Assembly: GCF_964275005.1 (NCBI RefSeq)
Contig: NW_027307659.1
Span: forward strand, 310,001-374,000
Reading direction: 5' to 3'
Length of the DNA: 64,000 nt
Origin: Diadema setosum
Lineage: Eukaryota; Echinodermata; Echinoidea; Diadematoida; Diadematidae
The translations under genes were made by a program, and so were the position numbers. The notes under the pieces are model-generated. The model saw only the letters and a program-made list of their open reading frames with translations, searched no databases and was not told where the DNA came from. This document shows, in pieces, positions 23,260 through 33,183 of this stretch. Each line of letters opens with the position of its first letter. Position 1 is the stretch's first letter.

Positions 23260-24445
23260 TTGGGTTTTATCCTTCGATCTCTAACCACTGGATATAGCAT
23301 AGTACCAAAGACGCTTAATTGAAAAGACTGGAAACTGCGCGATTTTCATGTACAAAACAAATGGACAGCGCGCGGTCATCAAGCGTGCTAGTTAATTCAT
23401 ACGCGGGTATACTCAGTCGCACTTGGTGGGTAGTTTCTCAGTTATAGTGGTACGCAATATCCAATTAATGTACAATACAAATGGACGCGTGCGCAATCAC
23501 CCATATATTGAAAACCAAACAGGGTGTTGACCCATAATTATACGCAGAGCGGGAGATGTTTTTAGTACCGTTTTAGAATGTTTTCCCCTGCTCGTTTGTC
23601 ATAATTCAATTGCATATCTTGGTATATAAGAAATCAAAACAAGTACAATTACATAATCTTACCCCCCGGTTCAATAGAGGGGTTTCGTAATGTCAAATTT
23701 TATGCACACACCTTTGTTAAATTTCGATAAGCAAACATTTGTTCACCTGATAACAAACAATAACATTGTAATGGATGGAATGATCGTCACCCGCAGTGAA
23801 TGTTGCTATAGGTTTGACAAGCTACAATGTTTGTCCGAATTGGCAATACTAATGTATGCAGTTCGCCTTCTGACTATTGTGATGTGGTTGTATTTGACAG
23901 GTGAATACATAGTTTGTCTACATTACCAAATCATCTATTCTGCTCCACCCCCCCCCCTTCTACTCTATGTCTCTGAGCTTCACGATAAGATGTTACATTG
24001 ATAAACATTAGCGAGTTGCAACCCAACTGATAACAAACAATACCCTTACCAGATTGCGTTATTTGACAAAGCGCCTGTTCGAACACGTCTATAAGGAACG
24101 GTTCGTTCAAATCTTCAAAAATATCGAGCCTAATTACGTATTCCAGTGGAAATTCTCAAAAATGTCATGGCTCATTTTCTTTTATATTAACAGAGAAGTA
24201 TCATTATGTATTCTTCATGATTCATGCGCTTTGTAAAAAATATTGAGCCATGACATTTTCCGTAAATATTTTTTGAAAAACGGTACTGCAAACCAAACAT
24301 TTGTTGGCCATAGGTATAACACGCAACGCATCGCAAAGCATGACGGGACTAAGGTTTATGTATTATTCATCAGGCCCCAAAACAGCCATAAACCGTTCTT
24401 TTGGGGAAGAACGGTATTTCGATCTTGTGCCTGACTGCCGATTGC
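23260..24445. other. unassigned stretch
   Basis: A 103-codon plus frame (23690-24001) is hydrophobic in its middle but has no splice sites or recognisable domain. A C run lies near 23948. Nothing else identified. Confidence 0.35.
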
Positions 24446-24575
24446 GGTCCAAATGTGCTTGCTCCATGCATACTGCACGCTTTCCTATCTTGTTAACTCT
24501 TTGATAGTACCAAAGATATTAGAGTTAACAAGATAGGAAAGCGCACAGAATGCACGGAGCAAGCACATTTGGACC
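24446..24575. repeat. foldback element with 57-bp arms
   Basis: GGTCCAAATGTGCTTGCTCC at the left end and its near-exact complement at the right end enclose a second matched stretch, GCTTTCCTATCTTGTTAACT. The loop is about 15 bp. Probably a small hairpin MITE. Confidence 0.75.
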
Positions 24576-24624
24576 TCATTTGGGGAAGGGAGAAGAATTA
24601 AAGTGGAATTTTGTGAGAAGTTAA

Positions 24625-24708
24625 CCCGTTGAAGACGAGTCCCGGGTATAATCGGGCTGGGGTCATAAGAATTGCGTGTAATAGCAAAATCAGCTCGTCT
24701 TCAACGGG
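24625..24708. mobile_element. 84-bp piggyBac-like MITE
   Basis: TIRs CCCGTTGAAGACGAG and its exact complement are flanked on both sides by TTAA (24621-24624 and 24709-24712). TTAA duplication with termini starting CCC fits piggyBac-type elements. Too short to code. Confidence 0.8.
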
Positions 24709-24720
24709 TTAATGGAACTT

Positions 24721-25330
24721 AGTACAATTTTATGTGACTTTGTGAACCTTTGCGCAATTTTGCATAACTTTGTGAAAAGTTAATGTAACTTTGTACAACT
24801 TTGCGCAATTTTTTGCAACTTTGTGAGAAGGTCATGCAACTTTGTACAACTTTGCACATTTTTGTGCAACTTCGTGAGAAGTTTATGCAATTTAGTGCAA
24901 CTTTGTACAATTTTGCGCAATTTAGTGCAACTTTGTACAATTTTGCGCAATTTAGTGCAACTTTGTACAATTTTGCGCAATTTTTAGTGCAACTTTGTAC
25001 AATTTTGCGCAATTTAGTGCAACTTTGTACAATTTTGCGCAATTTAGTGCAACTTTGTACAATTTTGCGCAATTTAGTGCAACTGTGAGAAAAGTTTGTG
25101 CAACTTTGTACAATTTTGCGCAATTTAGTGCAACTTTGAGAAAAGTTTGTGCAACTTCGTACAATTTTGCGCAATTTAGTGCAACTTTGAGAAAAGTTTG
25201 TGCAACTTTGTACAATTTTGCGCAATTTTGTGCAACTTTGTGAAAAGTTTATGCAACTTTGTACAACTTTGCGCAATTTTGAGCAACTTTGTGAAAAGTT
25301 TATGCAATTTTGTACAATTTTGTGCAACTT
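24721..25330. repeat. right subterminal 30-bp minisatellite
   Basis: Units of 30 bp (core CAATTTTGCGCAA plus TTTAGTGCAACTTTG) are repeated in tandem, most regularly from 24898 to 25090. The core matches the left array on the same strand, so the two arrays are direct relative to each other although the outermost 55 bp are inverted. Open frames up to 202 codons across it are repeat artefacts. Confidence 0.9.
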
Positions 25331-25332
25331 TG

Positions 25333-25387
25333 GTCAATTTTGTCAATTTTTGGCAACTTTTGTCAATTTCCACTGTGACATGGGGCC
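25333..25387 (-). repeat. right terminal inverted repeat of the 19-kb element
   Basis: The reverse complement begins GGCCCCATGTCACAGTGG and matches 6159-6213 with one mismatch. It is immediately followed by TGACAGAA. Confidence 0.9.
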
Positions 25388-25395
25388 TGACAGAA
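25388..25395. repeat. right 8-bp target-site duplication, TGACAGAA
   Basis: Exact copy of 6151-6158. Penelope coding sequence resumes directly (RIALVTTFHPNL). Confidence 0.9.
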
Positions 25396-26144
25396 TAGCC
25401 CTCGTGACCACTTTCCATCCCAATCTACCCTCTCTCCACAATATCCTTCATGATAATCACCTTATCCTTCACACCTCTGATCGTCTCTTACAGGCCGTCC
25501 CAGATACTCCCATCCTGGCATACCGACGCCTCCGCAACCTCAAGGATCTCATCGTCCGTGCTGAATTACACTCCCTCACTGACAATTCTTCTTCTTTACA
25601 GCATGGCACATTCAAACGTTCAGCCAGTAGGTGCATCATTTGTAGCATAAACATCCATGAGAGTGAATCTTTCACCAGCAACTCTGCCTGCCTAATGTCG
25701 TTTATCTCATCACTTGCAGAGTTTGGAGAATCCAGTATAATGAGGAAACCAAGATAACACTCAAAAGACGCTTCTATGGACACCGATAACACAGCCAAGC
25801 TCGACACTCCAGTGGGCCACCATTTTAATCTACCCGATCATTCCATCACTGATATGACTCTACAGGGCAATGAATCTTTAGGCACTCGTCCAGACACAGT
25901 CAGAACCAGCAGAGAAAAGCTCTGGATATTACAGACGACTTCACACCATCCAACCCCATGGCCTTAAAATCCAGGAGGGAAATGACTAACCACTTTTGTA
26001 TTATTATTATTATTATTCACATTCTTATTCTCTTTTTCATTTTTTAATTCATTTTGTTCTTTCTGTGTACTTTTTCCATTTGTCCTTTATGCCCAATTGA
26101 TTCCTTCCTCTAGTCCGAGTCTCTTTAATACAGCCTTTCTCCAC

Positions 26145-26180
<36 letters not shown>
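26145..26180. repeat. (CA)n microsatellite in the Penelope 3' region
   Basis: Pure CA repeat seen directly. Confidence 0.95.
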
Positions 26181-26183
<3 letters not shown>

Positions 26184-26776
26184 GTTTTGTTTGTTTATAC
26201 ATACTTGTGCTTATTATGCCTATGCCTGCTTATCTACATACAATGTATACAATTTTCTCCCCCCCCCCAGTTTTTTCATATGTGCTTTATTTTATTTCTT
26301 TTATCTATATCTTTTCCATTACTGTTATTCCATTGTCGTTATTATCTTTACTGTGTGTGTGTATACACTTTGATATGTTTGATTACTTCCTTTTGTTGCC
26401 TCCTCCTGGTATACCTTTCAGGGCTCACTGTTTGTTCACACCCCCCCCCCCTTCCCCATGCTGAGTGCTTTTTTTTCACTCTTTCCCTTTCTTTATCCCT
26501 CTGGTGTTCCTTATTTTCTTTGATGTTACCTCCCTATTCATCCTTTTCCTTCATTGGTCGCCCCCTTGATTCTCATGATCATTACTGACCCTCCTTTGCC
26601 TTTTGTCTGTCCAGCCTCCTGCTCTAATCCCCCTCCCTTTACCTGTTGGGCTCCTTGCCCGTGACCTCCCTCCCTCTCCTTTGTTTTCTTTGCTCTATGT
26701 ACCCAGCCTGTCCCTGCCTGTTCTTGTTGTGTGCAGTCCTTGTGATTGCTTTCCCTGCTTGTTTGTCATTTTGCCT

Positions 26777-26803
26777 CTGACGAAGATTCTGCTAGGATCG
26801 AAA
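26777..26803 (+). ncRNA. hammerhead-ribozyme-like core
   Basis: CTGACGA is followed by a 5-bp stem GATTC/GGATC closing a TGCTA loop, and then GAAA. This matches the hammerhead layout (CUGANGA, stem II, GAAA) except for one extra A before stem II. Penelope elements are known to carry hammerhead motifs in their untranslated repeats, and the position fits. Stems I and III were not resolved, so cleavage activity is doubtful. Confidence 0.35.
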
Positions 26804-26883
26804 GCTCAGGCCCCTTTTGACTCCATTTTAGTCCATTGGCTCGCCTATATTGGATAACCAGTTTTCAGCAGCTTTTGCTACAT

Positions 26884-26962
26884 TTTGTACTTTATTACAG
26901 AGACCGTACTTCAAAATCTTCAAAAATGGACTTATCTGTTTTTGCGAACAAACTCTTCATAT
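26884..26962 (+). repeat. half copy of the ATGAAGAGTTTG TIR element
   Basis: Matches the reverse complement of about 52585-52668 (shared words CAGAGACCGTACTTCAAAAT, ATGGACTTATC). Only one end is present. Confidence 0.7.
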
Positions 26963-27489
26963 TAAAAAATGGTAAAGGAATTGTGAATGATTCACATAAC
27001 AAAATAAGTGTTAACCTTGTTGGTGGCGGATATCAAGGCTTGCGCTTATGTTATTGTAAGGTTAAGTTACTGGTTTATTACACGTACTCGTCTGATTTTG
27101 TTATGTTATTATGTAACGATTATGCGATAGCAAGAAGACAACGCGTGGCTATTGTACTGTGTCATGTATAGCCATTTACACAGTCTTGCCCTGCTGTCAC
27201 ATTGTAACCTACGCTCTTTATATTGTCAATACGGTTTTTTTTTTATTGTCTTATGTTATAGGCCTATAGCATACAACACGAGGATATTAAATTGATCACC
27301 ATTTTACACCCTCATTTTGTATTCTTTTGTTACCATTAACATAGTCTTGTTGCGTGTAGGGATTTTCCGGCATACCGGAAACATCTGAGGGCGAACAAGG
27401 ATTTGGGCGAGTCAGTGCATGCGTCTTACTTGCTGGACGCGTTCTACTTAAATTTTACTTGCGGGTATACTGTGTGGCCTTTGTACCAG
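26963..27489. other. unassigned stretch
   Basis: No gene recognised. A small perfect hairpin, TTTCCGG-CATA-CCGGAAA, lies near 27364-27381. Confidence 0.35.
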
Positions 27490-28060
27490 TCGCGTGGGGG
27501 CTGACAACTCAGCGAAGGAATTCCTCTTAAGATATGGCAGAAGTCCCACGGAATGTCATTATCTTGGCTGCATACGGGGACTGCGAAGTAGGCCTACCAG
27601 CGTGGGAGTTGCCTGCGAAGTGCTGCCGCTAAGGGTCTCCTACTGGCGTTCTGCGTGGACCTCATCCCCGCGACTTTAATACCCGGAAAAAGTTTTGGCC
27701 ATGCTCAAAACTTGGCTGCGGTTTAAAATCGGAATTGCGTGAGCACCTCTGGGCAACTACAGGCGAGATACGCGCTAGGTACTGTCGGTGCGGACCAACT
27801 GCAGAGAGCTCCGGGTAGCAAATTTGTTTCCCCGCAAGTTAAGCCGCAAAACTTCCCCAGATACGGTATGACAAGGCCTTGAGCATGCTCAAAAGTTTTT
27901 CTTAGTGAGTCGTGGGGGTTCGCTCGCAGAGGTACACGCAGAACACCAGTAAGAGACCCTTTCCGGCAGCACCTCGCAGGCAACTCCAACGCAGGTACTT
28001 CTCAGTACCCATAAGTCGCTCGTAACAGAAAACGGATCGGTTCAAAGCTCTCACGCAGGT
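27490..28060. repeat. large foldback repeat
   Basis: About 27570-27690 is an imperfect inverted copy of about 27903-28030 (GTTGCCTGCGAAG and CTTCGCAGGCAAC type words), with a second inner pair (AAAAAGTTTTGGCCATGCTC and GAGCATGCTCAAAAGTTTTT). The arms enclose about 200 bp. Probably an old non-autonomous element. Confidence 0.6.
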
Positions 28061-28134
28061 CACACGGAATGCACGCAAGTAGAAGCTAAGTAGCACGCGT
28101 CTAGTAGGTAAGAAACAAGTGCGAATATTGCAAA

Positions 28135-28430
28135 CATTCCGTCGGCGTTTTCACGAACTGACGCTATTTCGATTTTGGTCAAAATTTTCAAAATCGAGAT
28201 ATTGGTACCAAATGAAAGTGCTTTCAAAACTCTACCAAATCCCAAAATTTTAGATCACAAAATTAATTATTCTTAATTTTATCAAAGAAAGAAAAAAACG
28301 ACGGTACTCGAAATATCGAGAAATTGAGAAAAAGGAGTTTCACGAACCGACGCACGAAAGATACGCCAGTTCGTAAAACCCGAATTGCTACGGTGAAGAG
28401 CAATGCGGGTTTTACGAACCGTCGCAGTTG
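28135..28430. repeat. CGAACCGACGC hairpin cluster (left)
   Basis: Copies or complements of ACGAACCGACGC occur near 28155, 28335, 28370 and 28416. About 28365-28425 forms a hairpin (CGCCAGTTCGTAAAACCCG pairs with CGGGTTTTACGAACCGTCGC). The same motif family recurs at 35083-35460. Confidence 0.65.
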
Positions 28431-30415
28431 CATTACTTTGAGCTTTGTTCAACTTACTGGCCTAGAATTAGGTTTTGGCCCTAATCCAGATCTCAGAGTG
28501 AGAACCAAACCTTCTGAAAGATGAATGACGGCCTAAGCCAGCCCACTGTCCACGAGTGAAGTGAATGGTAAGCTATAATTCTATTAAAATCATGCTCAAA
28601 ATAACAGTTTCAGTTGGACTACCATAACCATTAATTGCGGTAGTGTGTAGTCCCATGTATTCAATCGCGTGATGCTTATGAAGCCTAGTCTGTAAACGCC
28701 ATCCAATTTCAAATTAGATCCCAAATCATATTATTTATTGTTTCTTTTCAACTTATGTCGTTACTTCTGAGACTACTGAGTACTGTAGTCGTAACGTCTG
28801 TGTGCAAGACATGCAGATTGCAAGATTTCAAAGTCTCGAAGACACTAAAAGCCTTGACTTTTGAGTTGAAAATGAAATCTTGAGATTGACAAAGTAGACG
28901 TACTAAACTAAAAAAAAAAATAAATAAAAAGTCTAACAGTAAAACTCAAAGGAAGAGTAAAGAATAAAGTTAGACATGTTAGACTTTTACTTTCAAGTCT
29001 AACTATTAAGTCTAAGTTAAGACTTGTAATACCAGTTACTAAAACTAAGATCAGCTGAAGTCTAAGACCAAGTCAAATTAACACAGTTCAGAGCCATACC
29101 GGTAGTCTAGCTCTAGATCTACATCTAGACTAGTGGTAATAGTAGGTAAAGTCCACCCATTTTTTCCCCCAATCTTTACTGGTCCATTCCTGAAAAAGTT
29201 ACTGGTCAGTGTCCAACAGTGATTTTTCCTGGTCAGGGACCGTCGGACCAGTGCCAGTGTGCAGCGTTGGTGTAGATGTCATCTATGACAGTATGTGGTC
29301 TAGTGATACTACCTAAACACTACGAGTACTCTACAGGTTAGGTGGCTTTCCTGTACAGTGCAGTGTTAAAGTATACTTGTGAATTCAGCCCTAGTACCGT
29401 ACTGTGTGTAGTGTATGTCTAACGTTAGTTCGAGTGGAGTACCTAAGCACAGCGGTGGGGCTTTTTTCCCCTAAAACTTGTGAATGTGGCCCAACCAAAT
29501 GGCGTTTATATATTTACGCTTGATTGATAGTGATACAGTGGCGCTGTCGATTTCCACAGCAGCCATACATAATCTTTTGTCCTTTCTTCTTTCCTTTTTT
29601 CCCTTTGTTCTTTCACTCTTTTTATTCTTGGAATCGAAGGACTTCCTAAGAAATGTCCCTCGACTGATTTAACCAGGACTCTTGAGTCCTGGTAAACCTA
29701 ACCTTACCGAGTAACCGTTAACGTTTGTTAGGCCTAACATAACAGTAACACTGACTTAGCCCTGTATTGACTTTGTCTTTGGCCGACTTACTGAGATGGC
29801 GAGTCTCACTCTTTAACGTTAGTCTAAACATAGTCGCTAGATCTGTCAGTGTCAGTGTCACCGGTTATTGTATATGGTGCCATCTCTAACGTACTTTAAC
29901 AAGTTGATGTTAGTTATCTATGTCAACTTACTGATTTAGTAATAGTGGTACTGTCATCCTGTTGGACATCGCCGAAATATCATCAGTGACGTGTTAATTT
30001 CGTGTCACAAAGACAAAAGTTGCCAAGATCTAATAGTATTAGATGTCTAGATTTAGATGTAGTCTAGATCTAAGTAACATGAAATCTGTGTAACTTAAAA
30101 GTGAAAGGTCTAGACTTCACTTAGTCTATAATTAGACCAGACATTCATGAGGCAAAGGCCTATTTAGTTGATCTATTCTTATTCTATTTTAATGTCAATT
30201 CCTGCTAACTCGCCACGTGTTATTCCTAAGGCCAAGGACTTCCGGGTTAGTGATTTTTTTTTTGGGATAAATACCAAACAGCAGACGTGTTTCATTTGCA
30301 TTCTTGCACAGACTTCATGAAAATATGTGCAGTATCAAAGAAATATGATGCACATGACAATGCCACTGTTTTATAGGTGAATGGTTAATACCTTTAAAAG
30401 CTGAATGATAATGTA
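28431..30415. other. CTAG/AACGTT-rich spacer, possible upstream exon
   Basis: From about 28980 to 30140 the sequence is dominated by GTCTAG, TAGATCT and CTAACGTTAG words, as at 3380-4280. A donor-like GAATG|GTAAGC at about 28567 could end a non-coding first exon that leads toward the exon at 30862. No long frame is supported. Confidence 0.35.
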
Positions 30416-30861
30416 GAGTCTAGGTCTAATTAAGATGATACAGTCTCTGATAAGAAACAGGTTTCATTGTCGTAGACTGTTTCCCAAATGCAGGTAGTAA
30501 TATTCAGCTACTTCAATGCAATGCCTTGTTTACAAGTACATGTAGATTCATATTCATGTGAATGATAATTCAATTTCTACATGAGACTTACTAAGTGCTA
30601 GACATAAGATCTTGCATCATTAAAATGTGTAAATGACGAGACAATTTGAATATGGATCAAAGACGAACAGCAGTATATTTTGACATTCTTTGATCCTGCA
30701 TAGGCCTACCATTTTGTTTTATGTTTAATATAAATAGAGCAAAATAATTTCAACTTCAGTTTTGTTGGCTAATTTTTTTTTCTTCTCAAAATTAAAGTTG
30801 TATCTTGTACCATGACGTTTGATTTTAATCAAAAGTTCTTAATTTCTTTCTTTTCTTTCAG

Positions 30862-30959
30862 ATGACTGGTGCCATGTAGTAGCGAAGAACTGGACTGTCT
30901 CAGAAAAGAAAAGAAAAAGTACAGGGTCGTGTACATCATCAACGGATGTGAATACAATG
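30862..30959 (+). CDS. candidate exon, first copy
   Basis: Bounded by a strong acceptor (TTCTTTCTTTTCTTTCAG) and a donor (ACAATG|GTAATT). One frame is open for all 32 codons: DWCHVVAKNWTVSEKKRKST then GSCTSSTDVNTM, basic and Ser/Thr-rich, unlike random AT sequence. Product unknown. The duplication unit supplies a second copy 540 bp downstream. Confidence 0.4.
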
Positions 30960-31401
30960 GTAATTAGAGTCTAGGTCTAATCAAGATGTTAAAGTCTCTG
31001 ATAATAAAGAAGTTTGATTGTCGTAGACTGTTTCCCAAATGCAGTTAGTAATATTCAGCTTTTTCAAAGCAATGCCTTATTTACAAGGACATGTAGATTT
31101 ATTCATGTGAATGACAATTTAATTTCTACATGAGACTTACTAAGTGCTAGACATAAGATCTTGCATGATTAAAATATGTAAAAGGCGAGACAATTTGAAT
31201 ATGCATCAAAGACAAACAGCAGTATTTTTTGACATTCTTTGATCCTGTATACCATTTTGTTTTATGTTTAATATAAATAGAGCAAAATGATTTCAACTAC
31301 AGCTTAGTTGGCTGATTTCTTTTTCTCAAAATGAAAGTTGTATCTTGTATCATGATGTTTGATTTTAATCGAAAGTTCTTAATTTCTGTCTTTTCTTTCA
31401 C

Positions 31402-31498
31402 ATGACTGATGCCATGCAGTAGCGAAGAGCTGGACTGTTTCAGAGAAGAAAAAAAGTACAGCATCGTGCTTATCATCAAGGAATGTGAATACAATGGC
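31402..31498 (+). pseudogene. second, decayed copy of the duplicated exon
   Basis: Aligns with 30862-30959, but the acceptor AG has become AC (TTTCTTTCAC) and the matching frame gains a stop in its second codon. The remaining translation (CHAVAKSWTVSEKKKSTASC) is clearly homologous. It could survive as untranslated sequence of a terminal exon; an AATAAA signal occurs near 31786. Confidence 0.5.
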
Positions 31499-32685
31499 TT
31501 AGGAAAGAAGACAATCTACAGATAGGATAGAAGGGAGAACTTGGGATGAAGGGCGACAACATAAGGACGGTATATCTACATTAAAATGTGATTGTAAAGT
31601 GGAAACATGAAAGAAGATTCTAAGATTGAAGGTGAAAACATGCATTCCATTCTGTGATGTCGTAATTACAATTTTGCTACACTTTAATAACACTACTGAG
31701 AGACATTTATATCAAGGCAAGCTTCATGTGGATATGGAATGTTAGATTTTCTTTAAGTGTTCATTGGTATGTATTTCATGATAATAAATCTTGAAGGTTT
31801 TGTGTGGTAATCATAACCTTGTGATACATCTTGATAAATTTCTACATTGTAAGTGCACATTGGCAATATTCAGATGATGCTGTAATCAGATGAAGTTAGA
31901 TGGTTGAATAATCATTGCATAGTTGTAATAGTTATCGACTGAGGATTAACATGCCCTTCACTGATTTATTTTTCGTAAACGGTGATAATTGCGAGAGTCA
32001 ATCTAAATTGTCGGGGGCATAACCAAATGTGTCACACTGTCAAAATGTGTATATCAGAAACTTTTCGCTCGCTGTACGAATTTTCACAGAAAACAGATTT
32101 ATGAGAGTCACAAATGGTAGCTTAGACCCATTAACAAAAAGTTCCAGCTTCATCTTCAACCATGTTCATGATACATGTTCATCTACATTTTGCAAACATT
32201 CTGAATGTTGATTGAGACATGTTATACATGTATGTATTTTTATGAAATTAATGCAACAAATAATCAAATATGCATCTCTGCTAGATGATAATATTAATCC
32301 AGTTAATGACATGCCAAACTCACCTCAAACTGTAATTCATTCTATTCTCCTTTATTCTTTTATTTATTATTTTGTTGTCTTCAACCCACTTTGAATGTGT
32401 TACGTATGATTCTTATAAACATGGGAAATGCACTCCATATAACTGATAGGACTTATAACAAATTGACATAATCATTCAACCATCACTAGACAGTTCTGTT
32501 ATGAGATGTTCTTTATTTAACTAAAATTGTAAATTATGATACGTGTATGCTCCCATGCAAACTCACAACACAAAATACAGAAATATGATTTCTTTTAATA
32601 ATAATTCATTATGTCTCTAAATGTACAATTAAAGAAAGTGATTACAAAAAGGATGTCAAACATTGTATATTAAAATAATAGATTA
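31499..32685. other. AT-rich stretch, nothing recognised
   Basis: Short frames only, without splice support. Contains AATAAA near 31786, which could serve as a polyadenylation signal for the exons upstream. Confidence 0.4.
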
Positions 32686-32689
32686 TTCA

Positions 32690-32836
32690 TTTGTCTCCAT
32701 CCGTAGTAACACATGCAACTGCAGTGTGCAGTTTGTGGGCTGCTGTGAAAAATCACAGGCAGCCCAAGCGGGATTCGAACCCACGACCTCCGGATTACTA
32801 GACCAGCGCCATAACCACTAGACCACCGGGATGCCC
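32690..32836 (-). mobile_element. tRNA-derived SINE-like copy (tRNA-Thr-like head)
   Basis: The minus strand folds as a tRNA at about 32761-32830: A box TGGTCTAGTGG, B box GGTTCGAATCC, a 5-bp T stem (GTGGG/CCCGC) and an anticodon-loop CTAGTAA that would give AGT (Thr). The acceptor and anticodon stems each contain mismatches or wobble pairs, and the sequence continues into a non-tRNA body. I favour a SINE head or tRNA pseudogene over a working tRNA gene. Confidence 0.55.
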
Positions 32837-33140
32837 TAGCACTACCTTTAGACATGAATGATTAAATATAGAAGGGCTTGGGGCGCTTCGAAGTTAACTG
32901 CTCTTATTAAATATGCACATGTCATTTGCAACTCGACTAAAGATGATTAAACGCACTGAAATTCTTACTTTAAATAATATTCATAATCTGTTTTTTTTTT
33001 CTTTAATAGCTTGGGATGTACACTTCATACTCTGTATCGGTCTACATTTCGCCTGCAATATGGAATTCTTTACTTCGAGACGTTTGTTTTTTACAAAAGA
33101 AAATTAAGAGTCCTTTAAAGGTGCTGTAAAACAGTGGCGT

Positions 33141-33183
<43 letters not shown>

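Larger units (their letters stand above)
6159..25387. mobile_element. 19.2-kb TIR-bounded insertion (giant transposon candidate)
   Basis: The ends are inverted copies of each other, beginning GGCCCCATGTCACA; over the terminal 55 bp I count one mismatch. The unit is flanked by the perfect octamer TGACAGAA, and removing it with one octamer restores a continuous Penelope frame (TDRIALVT). This is strong direct evidence for one 19,229-bp insertion event. Eight-base duplications are made by hAT, P, Merlin, Zisupton/KDZ and some Mutator-like elements; termini starting GG argue against typical hAT. Inside are 30-bp minisatellites at each end, several gene-like exons, a nested DIRS element and nested MITEs. 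No transposase was identified, so it could be autonomous or a mobilised composite. Confidence 0.8.
25396..26875 (+). mobile_element. Penelope-like element, right half (linker, GIY-YIG, 3' region)
   Basis: The plus strand encodes RIALVTTFHPNLPSL, AYRRLRNLKDLIVRAEL and a Cys pair (CIICSI). A GIY-YIG-like stretch (NVVYLITC, QYNEET, LKRRFYGH) and VGHHFNLPDHS follow after frame changes. This is the C-terminal half of a PLE, where the GIY-YIG endonuclease resides. The Tyr-Val-Gly-Glu-Thr part of the usual motif is altered here (QYNEET). A low-complexity untranslated region follows, with AAT-type and CA repeats and a hammerhead-like motif. The exact 3' end is uncertain. Confidence 0.8.
30416..31498 (+). 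repeat. tandem duplication, two 0.54-kb units
   Basis: 30416-30966 and 30967-31498 align along almost their whole length. Both begin GAGTCTAGGTCTAAT and share ATTTACAAG, AGACATAAGATCTTGCAT and TTTTCTTTCA, with scattered substitutions and small gaps. Each unit carries one copy of the exon described at 30862. Confidence 0.9.

Noticed and set aside
24719-25327. 202-codon minus-strand frame with repeated CTKLRKIVQS-type units
   Set aside because: Same cause as the left array: a 30-bp minisatellite, open in many frames at once.
26097-26588. 163-codon Leu/Ser/Pro-rich frame
   Set aside because: Lies in pyrimidine-rich untranslated sequence of the Penelope element with CA and C runs; no domain or splice support.
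32761-32830. Functional tRNA-Thr(AGT) gene
   Set aside because: The A and B boxes are good, but the acceptor and anticodon stems contain mismatches and the sequence runs on into a non-tRNA body; a SINE head is more likely.
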